The notes under the pieces were generated by a model that did no database searches, was not told the origin of the DNA, and saw only the letters and a list, made by a program, of their open reading frames with translations. A stretch of DNA of 58,917 nucleotides. Source: Clostridium cibarium. GTDB lineage: Bacteria; Bacillota; Clostridia; Clostridiales; Clostridiaceae. Positions 45,904 through 54,663 of the stretch are shown in pieces. The stretch covers positions 1 through 58,917 of the forward strand of contig NZ_JACSRA010000029.1 in assembly GCF_014836335.1 (NCBI RefSeq), read 5' to 3'. Numbering within the stretch: position 1 is the first letter of the stretch; the number at the start of each line of letters is the position of its first letter. Both the position numbers and the translations under genes were made by a program.

Positions 45904-46815
45904 TCAATCCTCTAGTGTTAACTGGGATTTAAATACTATTACAGCATTACCAGACACTTTCACTTCCACAGGTTCTTTATCTTCTATCTTTACCTCAACT
46001 TCAATGATACCTGCTCTACCTATAGCTTCCCCTTGTTTAGCCTTAAATTTAAATGTAGAATTATCATGCTCTACAAGATTATAATGAACAAGATATGCAC
46101 CTAAAGGCCCATTTGCATTACCTGTAACAGGATCTTCATTAATACCTATTGCCGGTGCAAACATTCTCCCATGTATTAAAATATCCTCATCTTCTGAATC
46201 TACTGTGAAGACATAATATCCATTACAATTAATAATTTTGCTTAGCTTTGAAAGGGCATTATAATTGGGCTGCAATTTATTTAAGGTTTCAATACTTTTT
46301 ATACCTACCATAACTTTAGAATGACCAGTTGAGACAATCTGTACTTCATAATCTTCTAGTAAATCACTATTTTCTATACTTAATGCTGCTAAAAGCTCTT
46401 CCTTATTTGCACCGTCAATAATATCTCCAAATTCAATTTTTCCTTGAGTCATAATAATTTTATAATCTTCATTTTCCTTTACGATGTCTACAGGCAAAAT
46501 TCCAGCACCTGTCTTATGATAAACTCTTGAAGTGTTAAGACTATTTTCAATGACCCTAGCATAATGAGCAGCAATTGTAGCATGTCCGCAAATAGGCACT
46601 TCATTTGATGGAGTAAAAAAGCGCACATGTAAATCATACTCATCACTATCTGAAGAGAAAATAAAAGCTGTCTCTGAATTATTAAGCTCCCTAGCTATTT
46701 TTTGCATTTCGTAATCCGTTAATCCATCTGCATTAGTTATTACACCTGCTGGATTACCAGTGAATTTTTCCTTTGTAAATGAATCTATTTGATATAAATT
46801 AATTTTTCTTGCCAT
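45904..46815 (-). CDS. PhzF-family isomerase-like protein
   Basis: A 304-residue PhzF/diaminopimelate-epimerase-fold protein with the family marks FTGNPAGVI, active-site Glu in NNSETAFIF, FFTPSNEVPICGHATIAAHY and DPVTGNANGPLGAYLV. The family includes the phenazine-pathway isomerase, but here there are no phenazine genes, so function is unknown. ATG 46815 is chosen with GGAGGGG just upstream. It stands alone. Confidence 0.9.
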   Translation of the reverse strand: MARKINLYQIDSFTKEKFTGNPAGVITNADGLTDYEMQKIARELNNSETAFIFSSDSDEYDLHVRFFTPSNEVPICGHATIAAHYARVIENSLNTSRVYHKTGAGILPVDIVKENEDYKIIMTQGKIEFGDIIDGANKEELLAALSIENSDLLEDYEVQIVSTGHSKVMVGIKSIETLNKLQPNYNALSKLSKIINCNGYYVFTVDSEDEDILIHGRMFAPAIGINEDPVTGNANGPLGAYLVHYNLVEHDNSTFKFKAKQGEAIGRAGIIEVEVKIEDKEPVEVKVSGNAVIVFKSQLTLED

Positions 46816-47043
46816 AACTCCCCTCCGTAACACGCCATATATTATATTCTAACTATACCATATTAGGTATTATGAATAACATAAAATAATATTCAAAAAA
46901 TAGTTTTATAAATTTAACATGACGGCACACTAGTTTGTATTAATAGAAAATAATTATTTTTTAATAAAAATTACAAAAACTCTTGTAGTTAAAATAAAAA
47001 TTTGTCATAATGGTAGAATAATTATAGAAAGGATGTGATTTAG

Positions 47044-47220
47044 ATGGACTTACAAGAAAAAATACTTGAATTACTTGCTAAAGAAGACGCTATGAAATCA
47101 GTAGAAATTGCTGAAGCTCTCGGAGTTGATAAAAAAAATGTAGATAAAGCTATTAAACAGCTTAAAGCTGATGAAAAGATAATATCTCCAAAAAGGTGTT
47201 TTTACTCTGTAAACAAGTAA
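47044..47220 (+). CDS. Small winged-helix DNA-binding protein (58 residues)
   Basis: A short gene with a ribosome site AAAGGA and upstream TTGTAG-17-CATAAT promoter (about 46980-47010). The product begins MDLQEKILELLAKEDAMKSV and contains a winged-helix core: EIAEALGVDKKNVDKAIKQL recognition region and wing DEKIISPKRCFYSV. This is the stand-alone minimal domain seen in MarR-like or Z-alpha-like proteins of clostridia; its target is unknown. It is convergent with the 42-residue cysteine protein and ends at a shared terminator. Confidence 0.8.
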   Translation: MDLQEKILELLAKEDAMKSVEIAEALGVDKKNVDKAIKQLKADEKIISPKRCFYSVNK

Positions 47221-47245
47221 TATCCCAAACTGCTTACAGTAATAA

Positions 47246-47286
47246 AAGTGGCAGTAAATCCTAGAATAACGGATTTACTGCCACTT
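47246..47286. terminator. Bidirectional terminator between the two tiny genes
   Basis: A perfect 16-bp stem (47246-47261 with 47271-47286) with a 9-base loop. Confidence 0.85.
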
Positions 47287-47291
47287 CTATC

Positions 47292-47420
47292 TTATCTAGC
47301 TTTTTTCTCTTGTTTAAAAGTCCTTTCGATGCTCTCACACACCTCTTTAAGAGGACATCCTTTACAGTTCCTTATTATTTGTTCATCTAAAAGTGTACAA
47401 ACAATATCATCATTTATCAA
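47292..47420 (-). CDS. Small four-cysteine protein (42 residues)
   Basis: A short ORF starting at TTG 47420 behind AGGTGTAGGAAA and ending at a strong terminator. Cysteines are spaced C-x10-C-x2-C-x5-C (within NCKGCPLKEVC), a pattern suited to an Fe-S cluster or zinc; the C-terminus is basic (FKQEKKAR). There is no in-frame ATG, so the start is inferred from the ribosome site. I do not recognise the family. Confidence 0.55.
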   Translation of the reverse strand: MINDDIVCTLLDEQIIRNCKGCPLKEVCESIERTFKQEKKAR

Positions 47421-47580
47421 TTTCCTACACCTCTTTTATAAATTTATTATTCATAAAAGTTATATTCATTTTCCCCAAAATATCCAAAAAATAATGAAAC
47501 TTTTTATAAAAAACTTTCATAAAGCAATCTTTAACTTCTTTGTAGCCTTAAGTAATATATTAAAAAACAATTACTATATA

Positions 47581-47913
47581 CTAAATACAACCTATTAAAT
47601 CACTTTTATTTTCAAATCCAAACTCATAATTTTCTATTCTCCATTCCCCATTATAAATAGACTCGACTCTTAAATAATTGTTAGCTTTGCCAACTTTAAT
47701 GATAAATATATTCCTTCTTGCTAATTCATAACTATTAAAATAATTTATAACAAATCTACTAAAAAACCTTTTTTCATCCTTAGTTAATCTATTATATCCA
47801 TCAACTTGATTAAGCTTTATATCATGAATATAAAACAAATCTTCAAGTGTTCTTAACTTATAATCCTTTAACCCTCTTTCCTCATATAATCTTTCTACTC
47901 TAAACTTATTCAA
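47581..47913 (-). CDS. Hypothetical protein, about 110 residues
   Basis: A basic, charged small protein (motifs LYEERGLKDYKLRTLEDLFY, KRFFSRFVINYFNSYELARR) with no signal or TM. The fold looks alpha then beta; I do not recognise it. TTG 47913 is preferred because GGGAG lies eight bases upstream; GTG at 47922 overlaps the ribosome site but is also possible. It stands alone between the cysteine protein and pectate lyase genes. Confidence 0.6.
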   Translation of the reverse strand: MNKFRVERLYEERGLKDYKLRTLEDLFYIHDIKLNQVDGYNRLTKDEKRFFSRFVINYFNSYELARRNIFIIKVGKANNYLRVESIYNGEWRIENYEFGFENKSDLIGCI

Positions 47914-48080
47914 AATTCTCACTCCCTTCCCATATCTCTCATCAAATCTAGCTTATAATTTCCATTAGATATATTTCCCCTATAAGATAATTATAACCAA
48001 TATTTTACATATTGCGCAAGAACTTTCTGGAATATTTGTTAATTTTTGTTGCAAACATGCAATTCCTATACTTAATAAAA

Positions 48081-48119
48081 AAAGGTTTGATTCCACTTAA
48101 ATATGGATATCAAACCTTT
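48081..48119 (-). terminator. Terminator of the pectate lyase gene
   Basis: An 11-bp stem AAAGGTTTGAT/ATCAAACCTTT with a 17-base loop lies downstream of the lyase stop, with T-rich sequence on the minus strand. Confidence 0.8.
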
Positions 48120-48145
48120 AATATATAACTTATAGTTTATAGTCA

Positions 48146-49477
48146 TTAATTCCAAAAACTGAAATTCATAGCTGTTGGAACTTTTTTAGCTGTAATTTCA
48201 TTTCTCATCTTAGCTATGGCTGCATCAACTTCTGCTCTTATAGCTTTTTGTTTTGCTGCATCTACCATTGCTATATTTCCACCCTTTGGTGCTTTTAAAC
48301 TCTTTACTGAAAATGCTTGTACATTTGTAAATGTTCCAGCTTTCATTAGATCAAGAACATAGTCTCCACCTTTATTTCCAAATGCCATACCATTAACTAA
48401 ATCAATTGTACCAGTTCCATTATTTTCATCAAAACCTTTTGACTTATTATCAAAAGCTAGACAGTTTTTCATCTTTCTTAAACCACTTGTTTGAGCTCCA
48501 TATTTTGATGATCCTGAACCCATCTTAAATCCATTTCCATTTCCACTACACTTACCAACAGTTAAATCCTTATCTGTTTGAAGTCCATTTGCTTTATCAT
48601 ATGCTCCAGTAAAAATAGTTGGATCTCCATTGTGATATGCTACACAATATTCATATGTTACATCACTATCTTCTATAGCAAAACTATCCCAAGCATCATC
48701 TGAGTTTTCAGCTGATACACAGTGCGAGAATACATTACCTGTTCCAAGGAAAAGTTTCGCTGCAAATCCATCAGCATTTCCACCCTTTGTTAATGGGTCA
48801 AAGTTTCTATAAGCTACGCAACCTGTTACTATATTATTGCTTGGACGTACATGAATCCCTGCCTCTTCAAGTCCATTACTACCTGAGATTTGAAGTCCTG
48901 CATCACCATTATAGTTAAATGCACAGTTAATTATTTTATTATCATCAGGTTTTCCTGTTACTTGCTTAGCAGCTGGTATTGTACTATTATAATTTGGTTT
49001 TATAAGCATACCATTATCATATGCATTTTCTACTGTAATACCTTGAATTGTATAATTACCTCCACTTATTCTAACACCTGCATATCCATCCCCAGTTTTC
49101 TTAGGACTTGCTTTTTTAGCTGCTTCTCTAAATGAAGTAAAATCTAAAACTGGAGAATATCCATCTGCTGCCTTAATTGTAATGCCTGAATTCACTTTAT
49201 CTAGTACAAGTTGGCTTGTACAATTAAGAGTATTTGTTGCAATTTCAATTGTTTGACCAGCAGTTGCAGATGCAACAGCTGCTTTCAATTCATCAAAAGA
49301 CTTAACTGTAATAACATTTGCAGTTTTTACTGCCCCTACTTTTGTTGCTTGAATAGTATTAGCTGTGTAAGCACTTACATTATTATCCCCTGAGAAATAA
49401 GAAACAGACAAAGTCATAGCTACAACCATAGCTGAAACAGTAACCTTTGATAGTATCATCTTTAATTTTTTTGACAT
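48146..49477 (-). CDS. Secreted pectate lyase, PL9-type right-handed beta-helix
   Basis: Exported enzyme expected to cleave polygalacturonate by beta-elimination. The signal peptide is about residues 1-37 (AMTLSVSYFSGDNNVSA). The beta-helix has the PL9 signature region NADGFAAKLFLGTGNVFSHC with catalytic Lys, followed by SENSDDAWDSF with the calcium-binding Asp pair plus Asp. Length (443) fits PL9 enzymes. A candidate cre site lies upstream. It is monocistronic. The start follows GAGGAG. Confidence 0.87.
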   Translation of the reverse strand: MSKKLKMILSKVTVSAMVVAMTLSVSYFSGDNNVSAYTANTIQATKVGAVKTANVITVKSFDELKAAVASATAGQTIEIATNTLNCTSQLVLDKVNSGITIKAADGYSPVLDFTSFREAAKKASPKKTGDGYAGVRISGGNYTIQGITVENAYDNGMLIKPNYNSTIPAAKQVTGKPDDNKIINCAFNYNGDAGLQISGSNGLEEAGIHVRPSNNIVTGCVAYRNFDPLTKGGNADGFAAKLFLGTGNVFSHCVSAENSDDAWDSFAIEDSDVTYEYCVAYHNGDPTIFTGAYDKANGLQTDKDLTVGKCSGNGNGFKMGSGSSKYGAQTSGLRKMKNCLAFDNKSKGFDENNGTGTIDLVNGMAFGNKGGDYVLDLMKAGTFTNVQAFSVKSLKAPKGGNIAMVDAAKQKAIRAEVDAAIAKMRNEITAKKVPTAMNFSFWN

Positions 49478-49549
49478 AGAAACATCTCCTCTTTAATTAT
49501 TAAGTATTTTAAATTAATAATTTTGTATACATCTTTAAATGCACACATA

Positions 49550-49563
49550 TGTTTACGTTTTCA
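49550..49563 (-). promoter_or_regulatory. Candidate CcpA (cre) site upstream of the pectate lyase
   Basis: On the minus strand the sequence reads TGAAAACGTAAACA, which matches the cre consensus TGWAANCGNTNWCA at 13 of 14 positions. It lies 70 bases upstream of the lyase start, overlapping a TTGAAA box, as expected for carbon catabolite repression. Confidence 0.55.
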
Positions 49564-49925
49564 ATAAAATTTTAATATATTAGTATTTTTTTGTAAATAT
49601 CCTTTTCTTTAAATTGTATTTTTTATTCTTAAAGTAATTAATTGTCATTAGGTTTCTCTTTTTGCGACATCTTTTTAATGTTTTAAGATTTTTCTTCTCA
49701 CTTCTTGTATACACTCAATATAAAAAATGAAAGCATACTGAGTTTTTACAAACTAGTATACGTATTATTTATATGATCCACTTAACTGCATCTAATAAGT
49801 TCTCTGCATAATAATCTATATTAACATTAATGAATTTATTACTGACTGATTAAATATAATTAATTATGCATGAAAATGCTTAAAATTTTCATGAGTATTA
49901 TTAATATGTAAAAGGAGAATTCATT
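49564..49925. other. Intergenic region between pectate lyase and the 141-aa gene
   Basis: Divergent regulatory region (448 bases in all, 49478-49925). Besides the cre-like site I see a perfect 9-bp palindrome CATGAAAAT/ATTTTCATG (49869-49877 and 49885-49893) 33 bases before the 141-residue ORF. I see no ORF or RNA gene in it. Confidence 0.5.
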
Positions 49926-50351
49926 ATGTCACAAGTTATTGATTCTAAGACTGAAAAACATACTTATGGTACATTGTTCTTAAAAGAAACGGTAACTACA
50001 ACACTCACTCTTCTTTATACTGGAAGTACAACCACCTACGGACTTAATTACGATTCCAAGTTTTCAGGCATAAAAGACGGTCATGTTCAAGGAGGCCCAA
50101 TTTCTGTTTCTGACAATATTACAGTTGTAGTTAATGCTAATCCAAAGGTAACCGTTATAATTAGCGAATTCAACAATAACATTGAAAATCATTATATTTC
50201 CTTACATGTTATTATAAAAGTAGACATTCCTATAATAGGAGAAGAAACTATTTATGATCAGACACTTGGTGGAAAATACAATCCTGATAAAACTGGATGG
50301 GAAGTTGCTCTTTCAAATGTACAAACAAAACTAGAAAATTCTTTGAAATAA
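49926..50351 (+). CDS. Hypothetical beta-rich protein, 141 residues
   Basis: A single small gene with a clear ribosome site (AAAGGAG). The protein has no signal, TM or cysteine, is rich in T, S, V, N and G, and its alternating hydrophobic pattern (ETVTTTLTLLYTGS, NITVVVNANPKVTVIIS, HYISLHVIIKVDIP) suggests an all-beta sandwich. The C-terminus EVALSNVQTKLENSLK is helical. I do not recognise it. The palindromic upstream site suggests it is regulated on its own, and a hairpin (50404-50440) follows. Confidence 0.7.
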   Translation: MSQVIDSKTEKHTYGTLFLKETVTTTLTLLYTGSTTTYGLNYDSKFSGIKDGHVQGGPISVSDNITVVVNANPKVTVIISEFNNNIENHYISLHVIIKVDIPIIGEETIYDQTLGGKYNPDKTGWEVALSNVQTKLENSLK

Positions 50352-50403
50352 AATATTTATATCAAGACGATATTTATTTTATAGTATATCATAAATAAGA
50401 TTA

Positions 50404-50440
50404 AAGCTTAGTTTATTATTTTCTTATATAAACTAAGCTT
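50404..50440 (+). terminator. Terminator of the 141-aa gene
   Basis: A perfect 12-bp stem AAGCTTAGTTTA/TAAACTAAGCTT with a 13-base loop; the tail is T/A-rich. Confidence 0.6.
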
Positions 50441-50493
50441 CTTAAATATTTTACGTTAAATAATTATTCTGCTAAATTATTTTTTCTCACTAC

Positions 50494-50538
50494 TTTACAA
50501 TGCAACCTAGTAGGGCTATAATAAAATCACTAGGTTGT
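50494..50538 (+). promoter_or_regulatory. padR promoter with overlapping inverted repeat
   Basis: TTTACA (50494-50499) and TATAAT (50517-50522) are 17 bases apart. Arms GCAACCTAGT (50502-50511) and ACTAGGTTGT (50529-50538) straddle the -10 box and match at 9 of 10 positions as inverted repeats, a likely PadR operator for self-repression. Confidence 0.75.
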
Positions 50539-50558
50539 ATTATAAGGTAGGTGGAAAT

Positions 50559-50891
50559 ATGGCAAATACTTCACAATTACTAAAGGGTGTACTAGAGGGT
50601 TGCATCCTCAAGGTTATTAAGAATAGAGAAACTTACGGTTATGAGCTTTACAGTATAATGAAAGATTATGGATTTGAAAATATATCCGAAGGAACTCTTC
50701 ATCCTTTACTAATAAGACTTGAAAAGAATGGACTCATAAAATCAGAATTAAGAGACTCCCCTTTTGGTCCCAAGCGAAAATATTTTTCACTAACAGAAAA
50801 GGGTAAAAGCGAGCTTGAAGAATTTGATACTTCTTGGAATGATATAGTAACCACTGTAAGGAATATATGGGAGGATAATAAAAATGAGTAG
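50559..50891 (+). CDS. PadR-family transcriptional regulator
   Basis: A 110-residue PadR protein: VLEGCILKVIKNRETYGYELY, winged helix with ISEGTLHPLLIRLEKNGLI and wing FGPKRKYFSLTEKGKSEL. ATG 50559 is chosen after GGTGG; the ORF from 50535 has no ribosome site. It overlaps the following membrane-protein gene by eight bases, a common arrangement for PadR and its membrane partner. Operator arms lie in its promoter. Confidence 0.92.
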   Translation: MANTSQLLKGVLEGCILKVIKNRETYGYELYSIMKDYGFENISEGTLHPLLIRLEKNGLIKSELRDSPFGPKRKYFSLTEKGKSELEEFDTSWNDIVTTVRNIWEDNKNE

Positions 50892-51564
50892 TATGAAAGA
50901 ATTAATTAATGGTTTAAATAAATCAAAAGAAAATTTATCTGAAAGTAACAGAAAAATATTTGATGGAATAATAATTTATATTAGGTGCTCTAACATTAAA
51001 ACAAGAGATGCAGAGGAATTTCTTCAACAAACACTAGATAATTTTATCTCTGCTGAACATCAAAATATTTCTATAGAAAGTTATTTAGGTACAAGTGATA
51101 TAAAAGGTTATTGCAAAGAAATTGTAGATACTTACAAATCTACTTATAATAAACTTAGCCTTATGGTTCAATATATATGCTATGCTGCTTTAGGACTAAC
51201 AATACTTTTGTCAATATCATACCTTTCACAAAATATCCAAGCTATATTAAAAAACGGTTTATCTAGTTTTAGCTTAAATATGCTTATTACTCCTATTATA
51301 GTTCTAGAATTAATTCTAGTTATCCCTCTAACGCTAGCTGCAATCACATGGGCAAAGCACAAAAGTTTTAAAGAATATACAAAAAAGCAATCTATTATTG
51401 AATTTTTTGTAATGTGGTTTATTATGGTGTTATTTATAGGTGCTTTAGTATTAGTCGGATTATTATTAAAAAAGGTAGTACTTTTTTCAATTCCAATATA
51501 TATTTTACTTCCTATTTTAATACTAATTTATTTCATAAGTAACCATCTTCTAGAAAAGCAATAA
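50884..51564 (+). CDS. Membrane protein (DUF1129-like) co-transcribed with PadR
   Basis: A 226-residue protein: soluble helical N-terminal half (1-95; the ESYLGTSDIKGYCKEIVD helix resembles DUF1129-type proteins), then four TM segments (about 95-115, 130-155, 170-195, 200-222). It overlaps the padR gene, so it is presumably the regulated membrane target. Precise function is unknown; not a transporter of recognisable family. Start ATG 50884 lies inside the padR end. Confidence 0.7.
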   Translation: MSSMKELINGLNKSKENLSESNRKIFDGIIIYIRCSNIKTRDAEEFLQQTLDNFISAEHQNISIESYLGTSDIKGYCKEIVDTYKSTYNKLSLMVQYICYAALGLTILLSISYLSQNIQAILKNGLSSFSLNMLITPIIVLELILVIPLTLAAITWAKHKSFKEYTKKQSIIEFFVMWFIMVLFIGALVLVGLLLKKVVLFSIPIYILLPILILIYFISNHLLEKQ

Positions 51565-51581
51565 TAAATTCAATATAAACT

Positions 51582-51622
51582 AAGTGGCACATTTGGTGTT
51601 TATATACACTAAATGTACCACT
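51582..51622. terminator. Bidirectional terminator between PadR operon and Sel1 gene
   Basis: An imperfect 17-18 bp stem (51582-51599 with 51606-51622) around a short loop, between convergent genes. Confidence 0.75.
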
Positions 51623-51631
51623 TTATTTTAA

Positions 51632-52303
51632 TTACTTTAATAACTCTACAAAATCTGAAAACACTGCTATCTTTTTCTTTAATTCAAGAAAATCTCTAAA
51701 CTCTGCTCCATCACCATCTTTAATTTCCTTCTTAAAAGATTCAAATTTATCTACAGATTCTTTAAGGCATAATAAGAAAATTTTTATATCATCTGTATAT
51801 CCATTTTTAATAGCTTGTTCATAACAATCCAGAGCTTTTAATAGATCTTTTTCTACTCCGATGCCTATATAATAACAGTTTGCAAGACGATATGTTCCTA
51901 TAGTTTCTCCAAGTTTATGTGCTTTCTTAAAGTATTCATAAGCTTTTTTTCTATCCTTCTTTTCTACACCATTTCCCTCAAGATACGCTAGTCCTAAACA
52001 GACATATGCTAAAGGATTTTCATTCTCTTTAGACATTACAAATAATTCTACTGCCTTATTGTAGTCTCTTTCTAATTTGTCACCATTATAATAACATGCC
52101 CCTAAATGACATTGAGCTTCCCCATGTCCATTTTTAGCTGCCATATTAAGCCACTTAATTCCTTCCTCATCGTTAATTTCAACTCCATCTCCGTTGAAAT
52201 ACATCTGAGCATACCTATATTGTTTTTCTATATTCTCCATATTAACTTTTTTAGCATCATATTTTAAGTCTTTTCTTCTCATTAAATCTATAACATTCTC
52301 CAT
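51632..52303 (-). CDS. Sel1-repeat (TPR-like) protein
   Basis: A 223-residue soluble scaffold with four or so Sel1-like repeats: AQMYFNGDGVEINDEEGIKW, CHLGACYYNGDKLERDYNKA, VCLGLAYLEGNGVEKKDRKK and YRLANCYYIGIGVEKDLLKA. The C-terminus is a charged helical tail. Sel1 proteins mediate protein-protein contact; here it is next to the nuclease block but not evidently part of an operon (192-base gap). The start follows AAATGGGG. Confidence 0.88.
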   Translation of the reverse strand: MENVIDLMRRKDLKYDAKKVNMENIEKQYRYAQMYFNGDGVEINDEEGIKWLNMAAKNGHGEAQCHLGACYYNGDKLERDYNKAVELFVMSKENENPLAYVCLGLAYLEGNGVEKKDRKKAYEYFKKAHKLGETIGTYRLANCYYIGIGVEKDLLKALDCYEQAIKNGYTDDIKIFLLCLKESVDKFESFKKEIKDGDGAEFRDFLELKKKIAVFSDFVELLK

Positions 52304-52494
52304 AAGCTACCCCATTTAATTTTTTATTTACCCATAGTTTTTATCGTAGCTTTTTGTAATTAATTTATAGCTTAATATATTCATTCTAAGTGGGGATTTT
52401 ACATATTTAACACTCTGTATTTATACTGCATAATTACGGTATAATATCCAAGCTAGAATATAGAAATGCCGTAGTAGGAAGATGGAAAGATTAT

Positions 52495-54423
52495 TTACTT
52501 ATTTAAAACTTTCCCCTTCTCAATTTCCTTAACTCCAATTTGATGGCTAAACAGATTAATTCTTTCCTTAAAATAATTACTAAGAGCCTTATCCTCACAC
52601 CATATGTAACATCCTTTAAGGCCTCTAGTCATAAGGATTCTATAAGTATTTTTAATCAGTTCATCACTAATCTTTAAAGCCTTTTCTTTGTCTTCCTTAT
52701 ATAACTTCTTAATTCCATTTAAGCTTTTATCTGTTTTTGCTCTTTTAGTAAAATCAGTTACTATCTTTCCACCTTCAAATCTTAGATCATTTCCTATAAT
52801 TACTCCAACATATTCAAATTCAAGGCCTTGTGAAGTATGTATGCATCCACATTCTTTTATAGATTCTTTATCAATTGCCCATGTTGTGCTATTACTTAGA
52901 TTCCACTTCATTTTGAAATCATATTCCGGAAACTCTATATCATATTTATCATTATTTTGCTTTTTAGTTATCCACTCATAACAATATCCTGCAAGAAGCC
53001 TAGCTTTATTATTTGTTTGATTTTTCTCTTCTATAGCTTGTCTCATTTCTGCTGGACTATCAAACACCTTAAAATCAAAATCAAATTCAAATCCATCAAA
53101 ATTGCCTGTTTCTCTTATTTCTAAAATATCATCAAGCCAAGAAATATATCCATCGGATCCATTACATCTAAATTGTGATGTAAGCTTTAACTTTCTAGTT
53201 TTCACAGATAATGCTTTAGCATGTTTTTCCACTTCTTCTATGCTTCCTATATCATCCATGGTAACTCTTTGATTGTTATCTACAAAAAATATAGATACTT
53301 TTGCTGTATTTATAATTTCTTTTATTTGATTTTCACCTTTATTCTTAAACATACCTGATTTGGCATTAAGTCTATGAGCTTCATCTACTATTAAAACATC
53401 TATTTCATTTTCTGTGGTATCAGTATATACACCTGATCCCTTAAATAAGTTATTGATATATTTTTGAGTATAATTCCCTTTAAGCTTTTCCGTATAAACA
53501 TATCTAGGTGCAGCATTTTTAGTTACATACTGACAATTTAAATCCATGTTACATATCTTAACTAAAAGATTTATAGCTAGTACAGACTTTCCTGTACCAG
53601 GCCCACCTTCTACAATTATTGCTTTCTTTTTATTACTTTTAATAGAATTGCGAACAGTTCTTATAATGCTTTCATAAGCTACTTTTTGATCATCTATCAT
53701 TACAAATTCTTCATTTCCATCTATCATAACTTTTAAAGCATCTTGAAGTGACTTTGATGGACGTATTTTGCCACCTTCAATGTAGTAAATACCTTTGCCT
53801 TGGTCTGCCTTTTTTACATATTTACAGATGAATTCTCTAAGCTTTATAACATCACCTTTTGTATAGGCAGGTGCTTTATGTAGCCAATTATTATAAACTT
53901 CACTTTCAAGAGGATCATTTTCTTCTTTCTTTATGTAGTTATGTAGATATGCGCAAGGATGTAATTTTATATTTTTCTTTTCTACTGCATCATTGTAATC
54001 TTCAATTAGACTTGCATATGACCATGCTTGATAAGATGGATGAGCCGTTTTTACTCTACTGTTTCTTCTCATTGCAGTCCTTACTATGGCATCTTCATCT
54101 TCTACTGCTTCTACTTCATCCCATTGTTTTAGCTCCACTATGATTACATTTTCTTTATCCTCTTCATCAAGCCCAGTTAGGATAAAGTCTACTCTTTTTG
54201 ATGTAGCAGGAATTCTGTATTCTATGGCAACTCCACATTCATCTGGAATATCATTTGTGTTAAGTGCTTTGTACATGTAGAGCATTGATCTATCCCATGC
54301 CTTGAATTCTGCTTCTCTGGTTTTTCCTATTTTATTTTTGTATTCTCTATCTATTAGTATGCTGATTTCATCATTTGTTACATGATCCATGAAATCTTTT
54401 TTGCTTGCTTGATATACAATCAC
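52495..54423 (-). CDS. Nuclease-helicase: N-terminal PD-(D/E)XK-like domain fused to DUF2075 P-loop NTPase
   Basis: A 642-residue protein. The N-terminal part has a PD-(D/E)XK nuclease core: RVDFIL (D79) and IIVELKQ (E97, K99). The C-terminal part is a DUF2075/Schlafen-like superfamily 1 helicase: Walker A EGGPGTGKS (K279), Walker B VLIVDEAHR, FRCNGSDGYI, TSQGLEFEYVGVIIG and ILMTRGLKGCYI. The fusion resembles phage-defence nuclease-helicases of the Nhi kind, an inference from architecture only. GTG 54423 is used as start; ribosome site AAAAGGGG is 10 or so bases upstream. A decayed ORF lies just upstream. Confidence 0.85.
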   Translation of the reverse strand: MIVYQASKKDFMDHVTNDEISILIDREYKNKIGKTREAEFKAWDRSMLYMYKALNTNDIPDECGVAIEYRIPATSKRVDFILTGLDEEDKENVIIVELKQWDEVEAVEDEDAIVRTAMRRNSRVKTAHPSYQAWSYASLIEDYNDAVEKKNIKLHPCAYLHNYIKKEENDPLESEVYNNWLHKAPAYTKGDVIKLREFICKYVKKADQGKGIYYIEGGKIRPSKSLQDALKVMIDGNEEFVMIDDQKVAYESIIRTVRNSIKSNKKKAIIVEGGPGTGKSVLAINLLVKICNMDLNCQYVTKNAAPRYVYTEKLKGNYTQKYINNLFKGSGVYTDTTENEIDVLIVDEAHRLNAKSGMFKNKGENQIKEIINTAKVSIFFVDNNQRVTMDDIGSIEEVEKHAKALSVKTRKLKLTSQFRCNGSDGYISWLDDILEIRETGNFDGFEFDFDFKVFDSPAEMRQAIEEKNQTNNKARLLAGYCYEWITKKQNNDKYDIEFPEYDFKMKWNLSNSTTWAIDKESIKECGCIHTSQGLEFEYVGVIIGNDLRFEGGKIVTDFTKRAKTDKSLNGIKKLYKEDKEKALKISDELIKNTYRILMTRGLKGCYIWCEDKALSNYFKERINLFSHQIGVKEIEKGKVLNK

Positions 54424-54462
54424 TTTCTTTTTCCCCTTTTTGTAATTTATTTAACAATTACT

Positions 54463-54651
54463 TTATTCTTTTAGTATTGCCCTATTTAGGGTCTCATCAA
54501 ATGAATCTTCTCCTACTTCTTTCGCACTTTTCGCATCAAAAAATATTCCTTAAGTTTTTTCACCTAAGCTAATTGCTTATAGTATTGAAATTTCTCTTTC
54601 ATTAAAGAAATCAATGAATTTAACCTATTTATCATAAATTAATCTATATTT
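54463..54651 (-). pseudogene. Decayed gene fragment between HNH and nuclease-helicase genes
   Basis: One minus-strand frame reads as protein-like sequence broken by three stops: ...KFIDFFNEREISIL, then AISLGEKT, then GIFFDAKSAKEVGEDSFDET and LNRAILKE before a terminal stop. Composition and codon use look coding, and there is no ribosome site or start. I do not recognise the parent. It may be the remnant of a partner of the neighbouring genes. Confidence 0.35.
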
Positions 54652-54663
54652 CCCTATCTACTT

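Noticed and set aside
45904..46815. Phenazine biosynthesis
   Set aside because: PhzF-like proteins are widespread outside phenazine pathways and no other phz gene is present.
52440..52504. Plus-strand protein-like stretch ending KDYLLI, with a TATAAT-like box upstream
   Set aside because: No start with ribosome site, and it overlaps the end of the nuclease-helicase gene; too short to support as a gene remnant.
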